A stretch of DNA of 30,619 bases from the IMG/VR virus record IMGVR_UViG_3300046718_000807, positions 1 to 30,619 of that record. The stretch is one strand, 5' to 3'. Below, piece after piece: positions 1-8,133 of this stretch; position 1 is the stretch's first letter; the number at the start of each line of letters is the position of its first letter. The notes under the pieces were generated by a model that saw nothing but the letters and a program-made list of their open reading frames with translations, was not told the DNA's origin and did not search any database. Made by a program: the position numbers and the translations under genes. This DNA comes from a virus.

Positions 1-381
1 ACTGAGACGACTGCCGAGCAGCGTCAGCGGGCCGAGCAGCTCCGGCAGGAGCACATGCAAGGCCAGCTCGTCGCGATGGGTACCCAGACTGCCACGGCAT
101 GGGAAGGCGAAAGGGCGCGCACGGACCCGGATTGGGCCTTGAAGCAACCGAGGATCTTTGCGCTCGTCGAAAATGCCCTGCTGAAGAACGGCACGCCGAG
201 GTCGCCGCAAGACGTGCGGGCCATGCTCGACACCGTCTACAAGCAGGTTTCCGACGAGCTTGCAAAGCTACGGCCGGCGCCGCGAGCGATGACCGGCCTG
301 CGCGGAGTTGCTTCGCAACGAGACGGCGTGGCTGAGCCCAAGACGGCTCTGGAAGCCGCAAGGCTGGCGCTGGCTCGCTAG
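1..381 (+). CDS. Probable capsid scaffolding protein, C-terminal part (5' truncated by window)
   Basis: The reading frame is open at base 1, so only the last 126 residues are visible and the true start lies outside the window. An ATG at 55 is internal to the frame. The visible part begins with a Gln/Glu/Arg-rich helical stretch (QRQRAEQLRQEH) and ends Ala-rich (TALEAARLALAR). It is charged, lacks membrane segments and has no enzyme motif. It lies 18 bases before the major capsid gene, the usual place of a scaffold or capsid assembly protein in podoviruses, and that position is the main reason for the call. I do not recognise a family from the sequence. An alternative is an unrelated head protein. 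Confidence 0.5.
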   Translation, partial: TETTAEQRQRAEQLRQEHMQGQLVAMGTQTATAWEGERARTDPDWALKQPRIFALVENALLKNGTPRSPQDVRAMLDTVYKQVSDELAKLRPAPRAMTGLRGVASQRDGVAEPKTALEAARLALAR

Positions 382-399
382 ACGACAAGGATCTCCCCT

Positions 400-1434
400 G
401 TGCCTTTTACCCTCGCACAAATAGAGGGCGTCGCTAACTCAACTCTTGATTTCTATATGCGGAAGGGCGGCTGGCGCGACCAGCACATCCAAGCCCGTCC
501 GCTGTTGAGCAAGATGCGCGCCAAGCAAAAGACCATCCCAGGCGGCAAAGGCCTGGTGAGCTTGCCCGTCAACATGCAGGTCGAATCTGTCCTGCAGGGC
601 TTCCAGTACGACGACACCGTCACCTACGGCTCCCCCAACAACATCAAGCGCGTGACCGCCCCGTGGCGCCTGTTCCACGTCGGCATCAACATCACGATGC
701 ATGAATTACTGCACGACGGCATCTCCGTCGTCGACGATGTCGGTGACAAGACTGTAGAGCACACCGATCGTGAGCTCACTATGCTAGTCAATATTCTTGA
801 ATATAAGATCAAGGATATGCAAGAAGGGTTCGAGCGCGGCCTTAACGCTCTCTTCTGGCAGGACGGCACGCAGTCCGCCCTCGCCTTTCCCGGTGTCCAG
901 GGCTGGGTGTCGCCCACTCCGACCGTCGGTGTCGTCGGCGGCATCGATGCGGCCTTGAACGTCAAGTGGCAGAACCGTGCATCGACGGCGATCTCGCTCG
1001 GCGCTTCCGCGGCGACGCAAGCCGTGCTCCGTACTCTCGACTTTGAGATCCCGCAGCTAAGGCGTTTCGGCGGCAACCCGAATATCGGCGTCGCCGGCTC
1101 GTCCATGATCGATCGCCTGAAAGCCGAATACCGGGCCAACGGCACTTTCACGATGACCGGCTACGCCCAGAAGAAGGATCTCTCCGTCGGGGACATCCAG
1201 GTCGGCAATATCGACATCTTCTACGATCCGACCTTAGACGACCTCAACCAGGCGAAGTATCTCTACGTCCTGGACATCGCGCGCCTCACCCCCTTCGTCA
1301 TCGAGGGCGAGGATGAGAAGGAGCACACGCCGCCGCGGCCGGAGGACAAGTATGTCTTCTACAAAGCGAAGACGTGGGTTGGTGGCATGATCGCAGATCA
1401 GCGTAATTGCCACGGCGTCTACGCTTTCCCGTAA
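400..1434 (+). CDS. Major capsid protein
   Basis: This 344-aa protein is the likely shell subunit of the head. It starts at a GTG preceded by AAGGA (387-391) at good spacing. The sequence has the feel of HK97-fold coat proteins of the type that lack a cleaved N-terminal delta domain. There is an N-terminal arm, a region rich in GGK/GLVSLPV, a long charged helix (about 125-150, TDRELTMLVNILEYKIKDMQEG), then an A-domain-like middle and a C-terminal strand ending in KTWVGGMIADQRNCHGVYAFP. Size and position (after a scaffold-like gene, before a gene with a very strong RBS) fit. The fold is inferred; no structure comparison was made. Confidence 0.8.
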   Translation: MPFTLAQIEGVANSTLDFYMRKGGWRDQHIQARPLLSKMRAKQKTIPGGKGLVSLPVNMQVESVLQGFQYDDTVTYGSPNNIKRVTAPWRLFHVGINITMHELLHDGISVVDDVGDKTVEHTDRELTMLVNILEYKIKDMQEGFERGLNALFWQDGTQSALAFPGVQGWVSPTPTVGVVGGIDAALNVKWQNRASTAISLGASAATQAVLRTLDFEIPQLRRFGGNPNIGVAGSSMIDRLKAEYRANGTFTMTGYAQKKDLSVGDIQVGNIDIFYDPTLDDLNQAKYLYVLDIARLTPFVIEGEDEKEHTPPRPEDKYVFYKAKTWVGGMIADQRNCHGVYAFP

Positions 1435-1460
1435 ACCCATAGCAGAAAGGAGGACTTAAA

Positions 1461-2360
1461 ATGGCTTGGGATGTACTCTCAACAACCGTCTCCGCTGCTG
1501 TGCCAAACGGCGGAACGCTCACCTTCGCTTATCCCGCGGGCAAGAACGCGGGCAATTATCGTGGCACTTATGGCCAGGAGATGTACGTGGAAGGGCTGCA
1601 GACGCGAGCCTTCTGCCCGAACGATTTCTCGATCTCCTACGGCGCTTCTAACGCCACCGTGACCTGGAACGGCGCAACTTCCATTCCGGCGAACACGACT
1701 TGTCGGCTGCAATCCAACTACATTGGATTTCTCGACGACCAACCCCAAAGGCCGACGGCAAACACGTTGCGGACGCAGAATTTCACGCTTGCGTTCGTCG
1801 ACTTCGGCGCGTTGCCCACTGCCGTCACCAATCAGTTCGCTGCCGCGCAGGCGGTCGGAGCTGCCGGCAATTTGACGCTCGCCGCCGCGGCGAATTTGAT
1901 CAACGCCATGCCGGTCAACTGTCAGATCGTCTCGGCTTCCGCCGGCGACACCACGCAGACGGCGACCGTCTTCGGCCTCGACGAATACGGTCAGGTGATG
2001 ACGGAGCGCCTTTCCCTCAACGGCACCACGCCGGTGCTGGGCAAGAAGGCGTTCAAGTCCATCACCCGCATCGCGATGAGCGCTGCGACCGCCGGCAACG
2101 TCTCCGTCGGCTTCGGCAAGGTCTATGGGCTTCCCGTCTACTTGCCTATGCCGGCGCTGGCACTCCGCGAGCTCCAGGATGGCGCCATCCCGACGGCGGG
2201 CGTCTTCGTCGCTGGTGATAATTCACTGCCCACGAACGTCACGGGTGATGTTCGCGGCACCTGGACACCGAACGCCACGCCCAACGGAACCATCAACTTC
2301 AGCGTGGTGCTGTCTGTTCCGACGGCTCGCTACCCAGGTCTGGCCCAGAGCACGACGTAA
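1461..2360 (+). CDS. Abundant head protein, possible capsid decoration or minor capsid protein
   Basis: This 299-aa protein is rich in Ala, Thr, Gly and Asn and looks all-beta. It has stretches such as SYGASNATVTWNGATSIP and a C-terminal NGTINFSVVLSVPTARYPG typical of virion surface proteins. Its ribosome site, AAAGGAGG at about 1446-1453, is the strongest in the window, so the product should be made in large amounts like the capsid protein just upstream. No catalytic motif, signal peptide or membrane segment is visible. A decoration (cement) or head-fibre protein is the best guess, based on context and composition rather than a recognised family. Confidence 0.55.
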   Translation: MAWDVLSTTVSAAVPNGGTLTFAYPAGKNAGNYRGTYGQEMYVEGLQTRAFCPNDFSISYGASNATVTWNGATSIPANTTCRLQSNYIGFLDDQPQRPTANTLRTQNFTLAFVDFGALPTAVTNQFAAAQAVGAAGNLTLAAAANLINAMPVNCQIVSASAGDTTQTATVFGLDEYGQVMTERLSLNGTTPVLGKKAFKSITRIAMSAATAGNVSVGFGKVYGLPVYLPMPALALRELQDGAIPTAGVFVAGDNSLPTNVTGDVRGTWTPNATPNGTINFSVVLSVPTARYPGLAQSTT

Positions 2361-2591
2361 ATGGAAGAGATCGCCACGGCGCTTGTCTATAACGACAACA
2401 TGTATGTGTTCATGCGCCGTGGCGATATCTACCGAATGATCACCGACGATCCGTCCGGCATGTACAAGGCGGAACGCCTGTTCTCTTTCTACGAGGTCGT
2501 TGGCTCCATCCAGCGGCCTTCATCCGATGTCGACACGACCCTGCCGGAACCCATCGTCAAGGCGCCTGTGGCCCCGGAGATCACACCATGA
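2361..2591 (+). CDS. Small hypothetical head-module protein (76 aa)
   Basis: The ATG follows directly on the TAA of the preceding gene and the end overlaps the next start by 4 bp (ATGA), so it is translated as part of a coupled chain. The N-terminal 50 residues look folded (NDNMYVFMRRGDIYRMI, then YKAERLFSFYEVVGSI). The last 25 are Pro/Val-rich and probably extended. I do not recognise the family. Its place between structural genes suggests a virion or assembly role. Confidence 0.6.
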   Translation: MEEIATALVYNDNMYVFMRRGDIYRMITDDPSGMYKAERLFSFYEVVGSIQRPSSDVDTTLPEPIVKAPVAPEITP

Positions 2592-2995
2592 AATTGTACA
2601 ACGCCTTCGTTCACCTCGTGGGCACCGGCATCAACCACGAGATCGTCAAGAAGGGCATCACGGCGTCCGAGATCAAGATCCTGAAGACCATTCATGGCGA
2701 GGATGCCGTGACCGACATCACGCCCGCCAAGAACGAGTTCACCGATCACGTCAACATCGACGAGTTTGCGCTCCCCGAGCAGAAGGGCAAGCCGTTTCAG
2801 CTTGCCGCCGCCGAGGTCGAGCGCAGCGAGGACGAGGAGCGGGAGCGCTTAAGCAATATCTATGGCTCCAAGATCATCACGGCGGTCTTCGGTGCTCCGG
2901 TCGCCAAGATCATGGACGACATCGTGCTGCCGGCCGCGCCGCAAGGGCCGGCGCCGATCAAGCGCACCGCGCATGGCCGCGAGGTCGTGTCGTGA
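2588..2995 (+). CDS. Hypothetical structural-module protein (135 aa)
   Basis: This gene is coupled to its neighbours by 4-bp overlaps on both sides (ATGA at the start, GTGA at the end). The N-terminal half has a repeated Ile/Lys helical pattern (HEIVKKGITASEIKILKTIHGEDAVTDI). In many phages such a segment is found in small proteins that monitor positions along a head or tail surface, but I cannot assign a named family. The middle is acidic (EVERSEDEERERLS) and the C-terminus is basic and Pro-rich. There is no membrane segment and no enzyme motif. Confidence 0.6.
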   Translation: MKLYNAFVHLVGTGINHEIVKKGITASEIKILKTIHGEDAVTDITPAKNEFTDHVNIDEFALPEQKGKPFQLAAAEVERSEDEERERLSNIYGSKIITAVFGAPVAKIMDDIVLPAAPQGPAPIKRTAHGREVVS

Positions 2996-3483
2996 CCGCC
3001 ATAGGTGAGCGCGTCCAGTATCATCCGGCTGCGGACGAGCCCGCCGGCAGCGACGGCGTGAACCCACTCGCGGGCATCGTCGCCTATGTGCACGAGAGCG
3101 GCGCTGTGAACCTCGGTGTGCTCGACATGTACGGGCACATGTATTCGCGCACCGAGGTGCCTGTCGTGCCGGAAACCGAGAAGCCGCCGGACACCGGGAG
3201 CTATTGCAGGCTGATAGTAGAGCCGGCCGCAGCCCGCAAGCAGCCGAAGGCCGAGGAGCCTAAACCGGAGTTAAAGCCGGAAGTCGCCAAGCCGACACAA
3301 CGCTTTCGAGATTGGGTCAAGGAAGGAGAGGCCGAAATGTCATTGAAGAAGGGCACCAGCAACAAGACGGTCTCGTCGAACATCAAGACCGAGATAAAAG
3401 CCGGCAAACCGCAGAAGCAAGCCGTCGCAATTGCACTTAGGACGGCGGGACGGCCGAAGCCCGTAGCCAAGCGAGGGAAGTGA
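2992..3483 (+). CDS. Hypothetical protein with C-terminal DUF6496-like basic domain (163 aa)
   Basis: I place the start at the GTG at 2992, which overlaps the previous stop (GTGA); no ATG is available there. The first 75 residues look beta-rich and folded (ERVQYHPAADEP, GIVAYVHESGAVNLGVLDMYGHM). A charged Lys/Pro/Glu linker follows. The last 48 residues (MSLKKGTSNKTVSSNIKTEI..., QKQAVAIALRTAGRP) closely resemble small basic phage proteins of the DUF6496 type that usually stand alone. An in-frame ATG at 3337 carries its own Shine-Dalgarno (GGAAGGAG at 3321-3328), so a separate 48-aa product is likely as well. Function unknown. Confidence 0.6.
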   Translation: MTAIGERVQYHPAADEPAGSDGVNPLAGIVAYVHESGAVNLGVLDMYGHMYSRTEVPVVPETEKPPDTGSYCRLIVEPAAARKQPKAEEPKPELKPEVAKPTQRFRDWVKEGEAEMSLKKGTSNKTVSSNIKTEIKAGKPQKQAVAIALRTAGRPKPVAKRGK

Positions 3484-3484
3484 C

Positions 3485-3769
3485 ATGGCCAAAGAGCCCG
3501 AAGCAAAGCCCAATGTGATTGTGCCGCCGCCCCCTGTGAATCAGCCCCATGTGGATGGCGGCCCCCTGCCGGACAGGCCCAACGAGAAGCCGATCGACGT
3601 CGTGCCGCCGCCGCCGGAAGTGCCGAAAGAGGAGCCGGTGAAACCCGAAGAGGCCGCGCCGCAGGAAGAGCCGCCAGCACCCCCGCCGGAGCCACCGGCA
3701 CCGCCGCCGGAAGAGCCTAAGCCGGAACCACCTCCGCAAGCACCCCCGCCACAGGGCAAACGGCGATGA
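3485..3769 (+). CDS. Proline/glutamate-rich low-complexity protein (94 aa)
   Basis: The ATG at 3485 lies directly after the previous TGA. The protein is almost wholly disordered: a short N-terminus (MAKEPEAKPNVIV) is followed by runs of PPPP, PPPPEVPKEE, PPAPPPEPPAPPPEEPK. It has no hydrophobic core. Such spacers occur in phage head or membrane-adjacent proteins. The gene is coupled by ATGA to the following two-TM membrane protein, so the two may act together, for example as a flexible tether. That is inference only. Confidence 0.55.
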   Translation: MAKEPEAKPNVIVPPPPVNQPHVDGGPLPDRPNEKPIDVVPPPPEVPKEEPVKPEEAAPQEEPPAPPPEPPAPPPEEPKPEPPPQAPPPQGKRR

Positions 3770-3996
3770 TCGAGACGCTCATTCTCCTCGTCGTCTACAT
3801 CGTCATTCTTGGATTGGTGATGTGGCTCCTGATCTATGTGGTCGACATGCTGCCGCTGCCGGCTCCCTTCGGCCAGGTGGCGAAGGTCGTCATCATGGTG
3901 GTCGGCGTCCTCATATTGATCCTGCTTTTGCTGCAGCTGGTCGGCGGCATCCGGCCGCTTAGGCTCGGCTGCGACAGCTTTCCGGCAATCGGCTAG
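3766..3996 (+). CDS. Small membrane protein with two TM segments
   Basis: This is a 76-aa protein. TM1 covers about residues 4-27 (LILLVVYIVILGLVMWLLIYVV). A short amphipathic loop follows (DMLPLPAPFGQVAK), then TM2 at about 42-62 (VVIMVVGVLILILLLLQLVGG). The hairpin topology is compatible with a class II holin, but its place among head genes rather than beside the endolysin argues against a simple lysis call. It starts within an ATGA overlap with the Pro-rich gene. The TAG stop forms part of the 5' arm of a hairpin described separately. Function unknown. Confidence 0.6.
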   Translation: MIETLILLVVYIVILGLVMWLLIYVVDMLPLPAPFGQVAKVVIMVVGVLILILLLLQLVGGIRPLRLGCDSFPAIG

Positions 3997-4027
3997 GTGC
4001 AGGGAGATCCCGATCCCGCCTGCACCT
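3995..4027 (+). terminator. Perfect 9-bp hairpin between head and connector genes (weak terminator or mRNA stabiliser)
   Basis: AGGTGCAGG (3995-4003) is exactly complementary to CCTGCACCT (4019-4027), with a 15-nt loop. It begins at the stop codon of the membrane protein and lies in one of the few untranslated gaps of the late operon. It is followed by CCCTCTATTTG rather than a clean U-run, so intrinsic termination would be weak. RNA processing or attenuation between head and tail genes is as likely. Confidence 0.4.
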
Positions 4028-4053
4028 CCCTCTATTTGTGATGGTTGTGATCC

Positions 4054-4749
4054 TTGAGAAACCGACCCTTCCTCGAGCTTCGCCAGGGGCTGCGCGACGA
4101 GCTCGGTCGCAGCACGGATCCTGCGGTCGGGCCCGACGACATCCCGCGCCTCAACTGGGCCATCAACCGCGCCTATGAGAAGCTGTGGAAGGCTACGGCC
4201 TGGAAACACCTCGAATCGACCTTCACGCCCTTCGTCGCCAATGCCGGCCAGCAGTTCTTCGGCCTTCCGGCAGGATGTGATTCCACCCGCATCCTCGAGG
4301 TCCGCAATTTCTGGGGTTCCTCGAATACCCCTGTTCCACGTGGAATAGGTTTTCGCGAATACGCGATCTGGGACAGTTACGCCGGGGCACGCGGCGGCAA
4401 CCCCGTCTCGCGTTACGACATCAAGTGGGTCAACGGCATCGAGATGATGGAGTTGTGGCCGATCTCCAACGACAACGGCCAGCGGATCTATGTGCAGGGC
4501 ACTGTCGCCATAACGCCGCTCGTCGCCGACACCGACATCTGCCTTCTCGATGATAAATTAGTCGTGCTGCAAGCCGCGTGCCGCTTCATCACCAACCAAT
4601 TAGTCCTGCAGGAGATGAAGCTCGAATTGTCCGAGCTCTACACCGACGAGATCGCCAATGCGGCGTCAGACCGACGCACAGTCGCCATCAATGGCGAGCT
4701 CCCGTCCGAAGTCCCAAATCGCGTGGTGCTGCGCGTGCAAGGTGCTTAG
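4054..4749 (+). CDS. Head-to-tail adaptor / tail tubular protein A-like
   Basis: This 231-aa protein resembles podovirus adaptors that join portal to tail tube (T7 gp11 / P22 gp4-like role). The N-terminal part, LRQGLRDELGRSTDPAVGPDDIPRLN, followed by WAINRAYEKLWKATAWKHLE, is the recognisable feature. That pattern is common to phage proteins placed between head genes and the tail-nozzle gene. The frame has a stop at 4048-4050, so the only possible start nearby is the TTG at 4054; the Shine-Dalgarno is poor. The stop is followed directly by the start of the nozzle-like gene. The role comes from sequence pattern plus gene order. Confidence 0.65.
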   Translation: MRNRPFLELRQGLRDELGRSTDPAVGPDDIPRLNWAINRAYEKLWKATAWKHLESTFTPFVANAGQQFFGLPAGCDSTRILEVRNFWGSSNTPVPRGIGFREYAIWDSYAGARGGNPVSRYDIKWVNGIEMMELWPISNDNGQRIYVQGTVAITPLVADTDICLLDDKLVVLQAACRFITNQLVLQEMKLELSELYTDEIANAASDRRTVAINGELPSEVPNRVVLRVQGA

Positions 4750-6813
4750 GTGCCATCCGTCGTCGTCGCCGATTTCAAGTATGGGCTCGATCACCGCCGG
4801 CCGCGTGCCGCGGCGCCCCCCGGCACCCTCTGGACGCTGACCAACGCCGTCATCAGCCGCGGCGGCGATCTGGAAAGATCCAAGAAGTGGGTGCCGACCT
4901 ACACGCTCCCAGCCGGTACCTTCGGGCTCTCCAACATCAACGGACAACTGACCGTGTTCGGGTCGGCCAACCTCGCCGGCTCCATGCCGGTCGGCGTGCA
5001 GTACCAGCGGCTGGACCCTGGCACGACCATGACACGTCTGCTCAAGGTCACCGTGTTCGCGGCCCAGTACTACGTCATTGCCGAATACAATGACGGCAAC
5101 ATCCACCACTGGTACAACGGCGTAAACATGACGGCCTGGGACGCGCTGTCCGATGCGAATTCCTCGCAGACGACGCTCGCGGCTTACCTTGCGAGCAAGG
5201 TCGACGGTGATGCGGCCGTGCACGCGACGGCGTCGGGCTCGGACATCCTGATCACAGCCGACGTCCCTGGTGTCCCGTTCACGGCGACGTCTTTTGTTGC
5301 CGGGCCTGCCACGATCACCCTCACGACGCTCCAGGCCAATGTTCCAGCCGTCACCGAGGTACGCTCGAGCGGCACGCTGACCATCACCTCCGGCGTGACT
5401 GGCACCTTGACCGACCTCACCATCTCCGGCGTGCATCTCATCACGGCGCCGGTGCCCTACCTCATCGACAATCCTACGACCGCGAACGCCGTGGCGGTGG
5501 AGATCACCAACAACACCAGCGCATCCGGCTACCAGGCGTCCGTCACGGGGAACGTAGTGACGGTGTTCGCCGCCACCGGCACCGGCGCGTCGCCCAACGG
5601 CCTTGCCATCGTGCCGACGGTCAACGGCGCCTTTGGCACGACGAACACGGCTTTTGCCGGCGGCGTCACCGCCGTCGCCCCAGTTGCCCAGGTCGTCCGC
5701 GCCACGCTCGGCGGCACCTATGTGACCAATTCCACCTACACGATCACGATCGCGGCCTCGGTCACGACGAGCTATTTCGCGACAGGCCGGGCGTCCGGAT
5801 ACGGCACGTCCGCCTTCACCTACAAACAGCGGATCTACTTCCCTGCCGGCAACCTCTTGCGCTACTGCGCATTGTCGGACCCGACCGTCATGACTGGCGG
5901 CCTTCCTGCGAGCGGTCCGGGCTTCATCTCCGTCGCCAATGATTCCGAAGGCAGCGACCCGATGCTGTGCCTCGCGCCGTATCAAATCTATGTGGCGTTG
6001 TTCTCCCGCCGCTCCATTCGCATCTACGACCTGCAGTCGGACGCGACGCAAACGAACTTCCGCAATCCATTGCAGAACACCGGAACGCTCGCACCGAATT
6101 CCGTCCTGTCATACGGCAACACGGATGTATTCTATTTCGACGATACGGGTGTGAGAAGTGTTCAGTCGCGCGATGTTATTAACACACCATTTGTCGGCGA
6201 TGTCGGCTCGCCCATCGATCTGCTGATTCACGATTGGTATTCGAGCGTCGGCGAGGTCGTGGCGTCCCGATCCTGCAGCGCCATAGAGCCGTTGGACGGT
6301 CGTTTCATGATGGCGATCGGACCCGACATCTTTACGCTGTCCTACTTTCCCAATTCCAAGGTCACGGCCTGGAGCATCCAGCAGCCGGGCTTCACCGCGA
6401 CGGACTTCACGGCGAGTAAACGCCAGCTTTACGCGCGCTCGACGATCGGCGGCGGCGCCAACGACACGATTTACCTCTATGGCGGGCTCAACGGGACGAC
6501 CTACGCCAATGCCGGCGAGCTGACGTCGCTGATCGAGACGTCCTTCGTCTCCGCGCAATCGCCCGACAAGGTCAAGGCCTGGATCGATTTCAGCATGGCC
6601 TGCCAGAACGTCTGGGACATCTATCTCCTGGTCGATCCCGACGACGACACCCGGACCATCCACATCGGCAAGATCAGCAAAAACTCTTACGACCTGACCA
6701 TCATCCCGGCGATTGGCGAATTCCCTTACGTGGCGGTGCGCGCCATCTGCACGGCGGCTGGGCAGGCGTCCATCTCCAACATGACGTTGGGCTACACGGT
6801 GGATGAAGAATGA
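4750..6813 (+). CDS. Tail nozzle / DNA stabilisation-like protein (tail tubular protein B position)
   Basis: This 687-aa protein starts at a GTG directly after the TAG of the adaptor gene. The N-terminus (DFKYGLDHRRPRAAAPPGTLWTLTNAVISRGGDLERSKKWV) describes replicon-wide 'uploaded once' tail proteins that begin with a track of conserved Gly/Arg. The middle (about 150-340) is a long Thr/Val/Ala-rich beta region that looks like inserted Ig- or adhesin-like strands (TLTITSGVTGTLTDLTISG). The C-terminal half is a propeller-like region (DVFYFDDTGVRSVQSRD, SVGEVVASRSCSAIEPLDGRFMM) like P22 gp10 / T7 gp12-type nozzles. It would close the tail tube and hold DNA in. Family assignment is by pattern and order. 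Confidence 0.6.
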   Translation: MPSVVVADFKYGLDHRRPRAAAPPGTLWTLTNAVISRGGDLERSKKWVPTYTLPAGTFGLSNINGQLTVFGSANLAGSMPVGVQYQRLDPGTTMTRLLKVTVFAAQYYVIAEYNDGNIHHWYNGVNMTAWDALSDANSSQTTLAAYLASKVDGDAAVHATASGSDILITADVPGVPFTATSFVAGPATITLTTLQANVPAVTEVRSSGTLTITSGVTGTLTDLTISGVHLITAPVPYLIDNPTTANAVAVEITNNTSASGYQASVTGNVVTVFAATGTGASPNGLAIVPTVNGAFGTTNTAFAGGVTAVAPVAQVVRATLGGTYVTNSTYTITIAASVTTSYFATGRASGYGTSAFTYKQRIYFPAGNLLRYCALSDPTVMTGGLPASGPGFISVANDSEGSDPMLCLAPYQIYVALFSRRSIRIYDLQSDATQTNFRNPLQNTGTLAPNSVLSYGNTDVFYFDDTGVRSVQSRDVINTPFVGDVGSPIDLLIHDWYSSVGEVVASRSCSAIEPLDGRFMMAIGPDIFTLSYFPNSKVTAWSIQQPGFTATDFTASKRQLYARSTIGGGANDTIYLYGGLNGTTYANAGELTSLIETSFVSAQSPDKVKAWIDFSMACQNVWDIYLLVDPDDDTRTIHIGKISKNSYDLTIIPAIGEFPYVAVRAICTAAGQASISNMTLGYTVDEE

Positions 6814-7295
6814 TCACCGTCAACAACGCGAGCACAGCCGAGATCCGCGAGGTCTTCGCGAACCTTTCGGCCGTCTCGCGTGCGGAGATGATGCGCGAAG
6901 AGGAAGAGCCCGAATTCGAGGTTTCTCACGTCTTTTGCGTCCGCGATGAATTGGGCCCACTCTTCGTCTTCGGGTTCGGTGCCTGGCAACCCGGCGCATG
7001 GCGCACGAGCTTCGGCGGCACCCAGCGCTATTTCGACATGGGCGCGGCAGGGGTGAGGCTCATGCAGCGTTTCGTGCGAAAGCTGATGGCTAATCATCCA
7101 GGCGACATCTTCATCAGCCGCACGCGATCGACGCACCCGGAGGTCGTCCGCTGGTATCGCCTGCTCGGTGGGCATCTTGTCGGATGTGAAAACGGCCGCT
7201 CTACTTTCCGATTTGAGCCAATCCATGATAACCTGCCTTTGGTGCGTAACGACCGGGTCGCGCCACCGGCCAACAAGGGCCGCCCCCATGTGTGA
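6810..7295 (+). CDS. GNAT-fold-like phage protein (T7 gp13 position)
   Basis: This 161-aa protein has an acetyltransferase-like shape. An N-terminal helix is followed by beta strands (SHVFCVRDELGPLFVFGFGAW), a helix (GVRLMQRFVRKLMANHP) and the C-terminal signature RTRSTHPEVVRWYRLLGGHLVG, where a GNAT has its last helix and strands. Genes of this type sit between the tail nozzle and the internal virion proteins in T7-like phages, as here. They are usually considered assembly or internal virion proteins rather than enzymes. Start overlaps the preceding stop (ATGA). Confidence 0.6.
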   Translation: MITVNNASTAEIREVFANLSAVSRAEMMREEEEPEFEVSHVFCVRDELGPLFVFGFGAWQPGAWRTSFGGTQRYFDMGAAGVRLMQRFVRKLMANHPGDIFISRTRSTHPEVVRWYRLLGGHLVGCENGRSTFRFEPIHDNLPLVRNDRVAPPANKGRPHV

Positions 7296-8133
7296 CCTTT
7301 CCAGCCTGCTCGGCGGGGGCAACGCCCACACTCAACGCCTGATCGCCATCCAGCAGGCGCAGCAGGCCAAGGACGAGGCCGCAGCGCTGCAGGCCCAGCA
7401 GGATCGGCTCTACCAGCAGCAGGCCGCCGCGCAGCAGGCGCAGAACGACGCCCAGCAACGGCAATTCGATCAGTCGATGGCCGTCGTCCAGAAGGCGCAG
7501 GACAAGGCCGATACCATCGCCACCAAGCGAACAGCCGACGTAGCCGCGAACAACGCTGCGATAGACCAGCAATTCGGCCAGTTCAACGACGATTACTACA
7601 ACAGCCTGGTGAAATCGTATCAGGACGCCAACGACCCTGCGGTCAAGATGGCAGCGGCCAATGCGCGCGATAAATTGGTCGCATCGCTGGCTGGCCGTGG
7701 GCTCGGCGGCTCATCCGTATCGGCGCAGAATCTCTCCGACCTTGACCAGACGACCAACAAGGCGCTGGGCGACATCTCCTCTCAAGGTGCGGATATCGCC
7801 AACACCTTGCGCGGGCGGGTGGCGACGACGAGGGGCAATCTTTCTCAGGACGCATTGACCGCGGAGGACCCGGCAGCCCTGGGGGCCACGGCCGAAGCCA
7901 ATGCGACCGCGCTCGCGAGATCCGGCGTGTCGCAGGCCGGCATCCCGTCGCCGTCCGTCACGCCGGTCGCCGGTTCCACGCAGACGCCGGTTTCATCCCT
8001 GTTCGCGTCGCTCGTGCAGCCCTTCCAGACGGCAGCGCTCGCCAACATGAATTCCGGTGTCGGGTTGTCGGCGCCGACCGGTGTCAAGGCGCCGGTGCCG
8101 TCAGCGACCGGCTCCAGCTACGTCACGTCGTAA
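7288..8133 (+). CDS. Internal virion protein, Gln/Ala-rich, MCD-type (first copy)
   Basis: I start the gene at the ATG at 7288 (MCDLSSLLGGG), preceded by AAGGG and overlapping the previous gene by 8 bp. That gives 281 aa. Residues about 15-75 form a strong Gln/Ala coiled coil (IAIQQAQQAKDEAAALQAQQ). The middle has DKLVASLAGRGLGGSSVSAQNLSDL, and the C-terminus is Ala/Ser/Thr-rich. It is shaped like the small ejection proteins (T7 gp14-type) that leave the head and enter the host envelope during DNA entry. The next gene encodes a similarly built protein that also begins MCD, suggesting a duplicated pair. Confidence 0.6.
   Translation: MCDLSSLLGGGNAHTQRLIAIQQAQQAKDEAAALQAQQDRLYQQQAAAQQAQNDAQQRQFDQSMAVVQKAQDKADTIATKRTADVAANNAAIDQQFGQFNDDYYNSLVKSYQDANDPAVKMAAANARDKLVASLAGRGLGGSSVSAQNLSDLDQTTNKALGDISSQGADIANTLRGRVATTRGNLSQDALTAEDPAALGATAEANATALARSGVSQAGIPSPSVTPVAGSTQTPVSSLFASLVQPFQTAALANMNSGVGLSAPTGVKAPVPSATGSSYVTS

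Noticed and set aside
4666-6051. Long 461-aa open frame on the - strand
   Set aside because: It is the GC-rich antisense shadow of the tail-nozzle gene, which has the better protein composition, gene order and start.
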